Source: CAYQLT01 sp964418425
GTDB lineage: Bacteria; Bacillota; Limnochordia; Limnochordales; Geochordaceae
Direction of reading: 5' to 3'
NCBI GenBank assembly: GCA_964418425.1
Contig: CAYQLT010000070.1
Coordinates: 1 to 12,802 of the forward strand
Length of the DNA stretch: 12,802 nucleotides
Shown: positions 11,562 to 12,802 of the stretch, piece by piece
How the letters are laid out: each line of letters begins with the position of its first letter
Numbering within the stretch: the first letter of the stretch is position 1
The notes under the pieces: generated by a model
Databases searched by the model: none
Told to the model about the DNA's origin: nothing
The model's input: only the letters and a program-made list of their open reading frames with translations
Made by a program: the position numbers and the translations under genes

Positions 11562-12802
11562 GTGAAGGCGCTCATCATGGCCGGGGGGCAGGGCAGCCGC
11601 CTGCGGCCTCTCACCTGTGACCGGCCCAAGCCGATGGTGCCGGTCCTCAACCGGCCCATCATGGAGCACATCGTGGAGCTTCTGGCGCGCTCGGAGCTGC
11701 GCGATGTGCTGGTGACGCTGCATCCCATGCCGGAGACGGTCCAGCAGCATTTCGGAAGCGGCGAAGCCTGGGGAGTGCGCCTGCAGTACCTTGTGGAGGA
11801 GTTCCCCTTGGGAACCGCCGGAAGCGTGGCTCGGGCCCGTGCCCTGCTCGACGACACCCTGGTGGTGGTCAGCGGGGACGCCCTCACGGATGTGGACCTG
11901 GCAGATGCGGTCCGCTTCCACCGGCGCCGGGGAGCGCTGGCCACGCTGGTGCTGCGCCCGGTCGGCGACCCTTCCGAATACGGCATCGTGGTGACCGACC
12001 CCGACGGCCGGGTGCGCCGGTTCCTGGAAAAGCCGGGGCGGGGAGAGGTCTTCTCGGATCACGCCAACACGGGCATCTACGTGCTGGAGCCCGAGGTGCT
12101 GGAGCGCATCGAGCCGGGCAGGCCCGTGGATTTCAGCAAGGATCTGTTTCCGGCGCTGCTCGAAGCCGGTGAACCCATCTACGGGTTTGTGACCCGGGCG
12201 TACTGGTCGGACATCGGAACCCCCGAGCAGTACCGCCAGGCGCATCTGGACGTCCTGGAGCGCGCCCTGGCCCGCATCCTGCCGCAAGAGCCGGACCGGG
12301 GCCCGGGGATCTGGGTGGGCGAGGGAGCCCGGATCTCCCCGGGGGCGCGCCTTTTGGCGCCGTGCCGGATCGGCCCGCGCTGCGACGTGGAGGCCGGGGC
12401 CGAAATCGGCCCCTTCGCCTGCCTGGGACCCGGCTGCCAGGTGGCGAGGGGAGCGACGGTGCGCCACAGCGTGCTCTGGAACGGGTGCCATCTGGGGCCG
12501 GGGGCTGAGTTGCGGGGTTGCGTGCTGGCGGACGGGGTGGTGGTGGGGCGGGGTGCCCGGATCTACGAGGCGGCTGTGGTGGGGCGGTGCTGCCGCATCG
12601 GAGAGGGGGCCGTGGTGGCGCCGGGGGTGCGGCTGTGGCCGGACAAACAGGTGGATCCCTTCGCGCACGTGTCGCGCCCGGTGGTCTGGAGCGGAAGCGC
12701 AAGTCGCGCCGTGGTGGGCCCGGCCGGGGTGCGGGGCCTGGCCAACAGCGAACTGACGCCCGAGATGGCCTGCGGGGTCGCCGGCGCCTTTGCCTCGACC
12801 CT
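11562..12802 (+). CDS. Sugar-phosphate nucleotidyltransferase, probably fused to phosphomannomutase/phosphoglucomutase (partial, runs off the right edge)
   Basis: The frame is open from GTG 11562 to the window end (413 codons seen, no stop). Residues 1 to about 235 are a nucleotidyltransferase of the mannose-1-phosphate guanylyltransferase / glucose-1-phosphate nucleotidyltransferase type: MAGGQGSRLRPLT (6-18), Lys23 in RPKPMVPV, Asp106 in SGD, Glu156-Lys157 in LEKP, NTGIYVLEP (from 169) and WSDIGTPEQY (from 215). About 246-370 is a left-handed beta-helix of hexapeptide repeats (I/V-G-x-G-A pattern). From about 386, GVRGLANSELTPEMACGVAGA resembles the start of a phosphohexomutase domain. Such fusions, usually above 800 residues, are known in several bacterial phyla. 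AAAGGGGA at 11548-11555 supports the start. The role would be NDP-sugar (for example GDP-mannose) synthesis for the envelope; the nucleotide is not certain. Confidence 0.87.
   Translation, partial: MKALIMAGGQGSRLRPLTCDRPKPMVPVLNRPIMEHIVELLARSELRDVLVTLHPMPETVQQHFGSGEAWGVRLQYLVEEFPLGTAGSVARARALLDDTLVVVSGDALTDVDLADAVRFHRRRGALATLVLRPVGDPSEYGIVVTDPDGRVRRFLEKPGRGEVFSDHANTGIYVLEPEVLERIEPGRPVDFSKDLFPALLEAGEPIYGFVTRAYWSDIGTPEQYRQAHLDVLERALARILPQEPDRGPGIWVGEGARISPGARLLAPCRIGPRCDVEAGAEIGPFACLGPGCQVARGATVRHSVLWNGCHLGPGAELRGCVLADGVVVGRGARIYEAAVVGRCCRIGEGAVVAPGVRLWPDKQVDPFAHVSRPVVWSGSASRAVVGPAGVRGLANSELTPEMACGVAGAFAST

Overview
The window is one strand of dense, very GC-rich bacterial sequence (visibly around 70% G+C, with G or C at most third codon positions). 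All thirteen genes I support lie on the plus strand. The gene set and order (an MsmX/UgpC-type sugar ATPase, a fused phosphoglucose/phosphomannose isomerase, tsaE-tsaB-rimI-tsaD, a TalC-type transaldolase, and a nucleotidyltransferase apparently fused to a phosphomannomutase) suggest a high-GC, deep-branching Bacillota lineage such as Limnochordia, Symbiobacterium or Thermaerobacter relatives. That placement is inference from gene content only.

Layout. 1-207 is a leader with a perfect TGTATACA palindrome and an isolated TTGACA box. 208-1317 is an ABC-transporter ATPase of the CUT1 sugar type, with no permease beside it. Two strong hairpins (1323-1358 and 1376-1408) separate it from the next block. 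1470-11419 holds eleven closely spaced genes that look like one long transcription unit: phosphoglucose/phosphomannose isomerase, ROK sugar kinase, an Asp/Glu racemase or maleate isomerase superfamily protein, 5-oxoprolinase subunits PxpB and PxpC, a class I glutamine-amidotransferase-like gamma-glutamyl hydrolase, the t6A genes tsaE and tsaB, rimI, tsaD, and a transaldolase. A rho-independent terminator at 11469-11508 closes the unit. A separate gene starts at GTG 11562 and runs off the right edge. Its visible part is a sugar-phosphate nucleotidyltransferase plus hexapeptide repeats, entering what looks like a phosphohexomutase domain.

How the genes fit together. Three themes are mixed. Sugar phosphates: uptake ATPase, kinase, isomerase, transaldolase, and sugar-nucleotide synthesis. 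Glutamate and 5-oxoproline: racemase-like protein, PxpBC and gamma-glutamyl hydrolase, with no pxpA in view. Translation fidelity: t6A37 tRNA modification by TsaB, TsaD and TsaE, and ribosomal protein S18 acetylation by RimI.

The most unusual signal is at the gene junctions. Several carry short tandem or near-tandem repeats: 3 x 23 bp before the ROK gene, about 3 x 28 bp before tsaD, and 4 x 21 bp in frame at the tsaD 3' end. At two junctions, tiny reading frames are chained to their neighbours by ATGA or GTGA overlaps. I found no phage, transposon, CRISPR, tRNA or rRNA sequence. No unambiguous undescribed system is visible; the racemase-PxpBC-hydrolase cassette and the junction repeats are the best candidates for follow-up.
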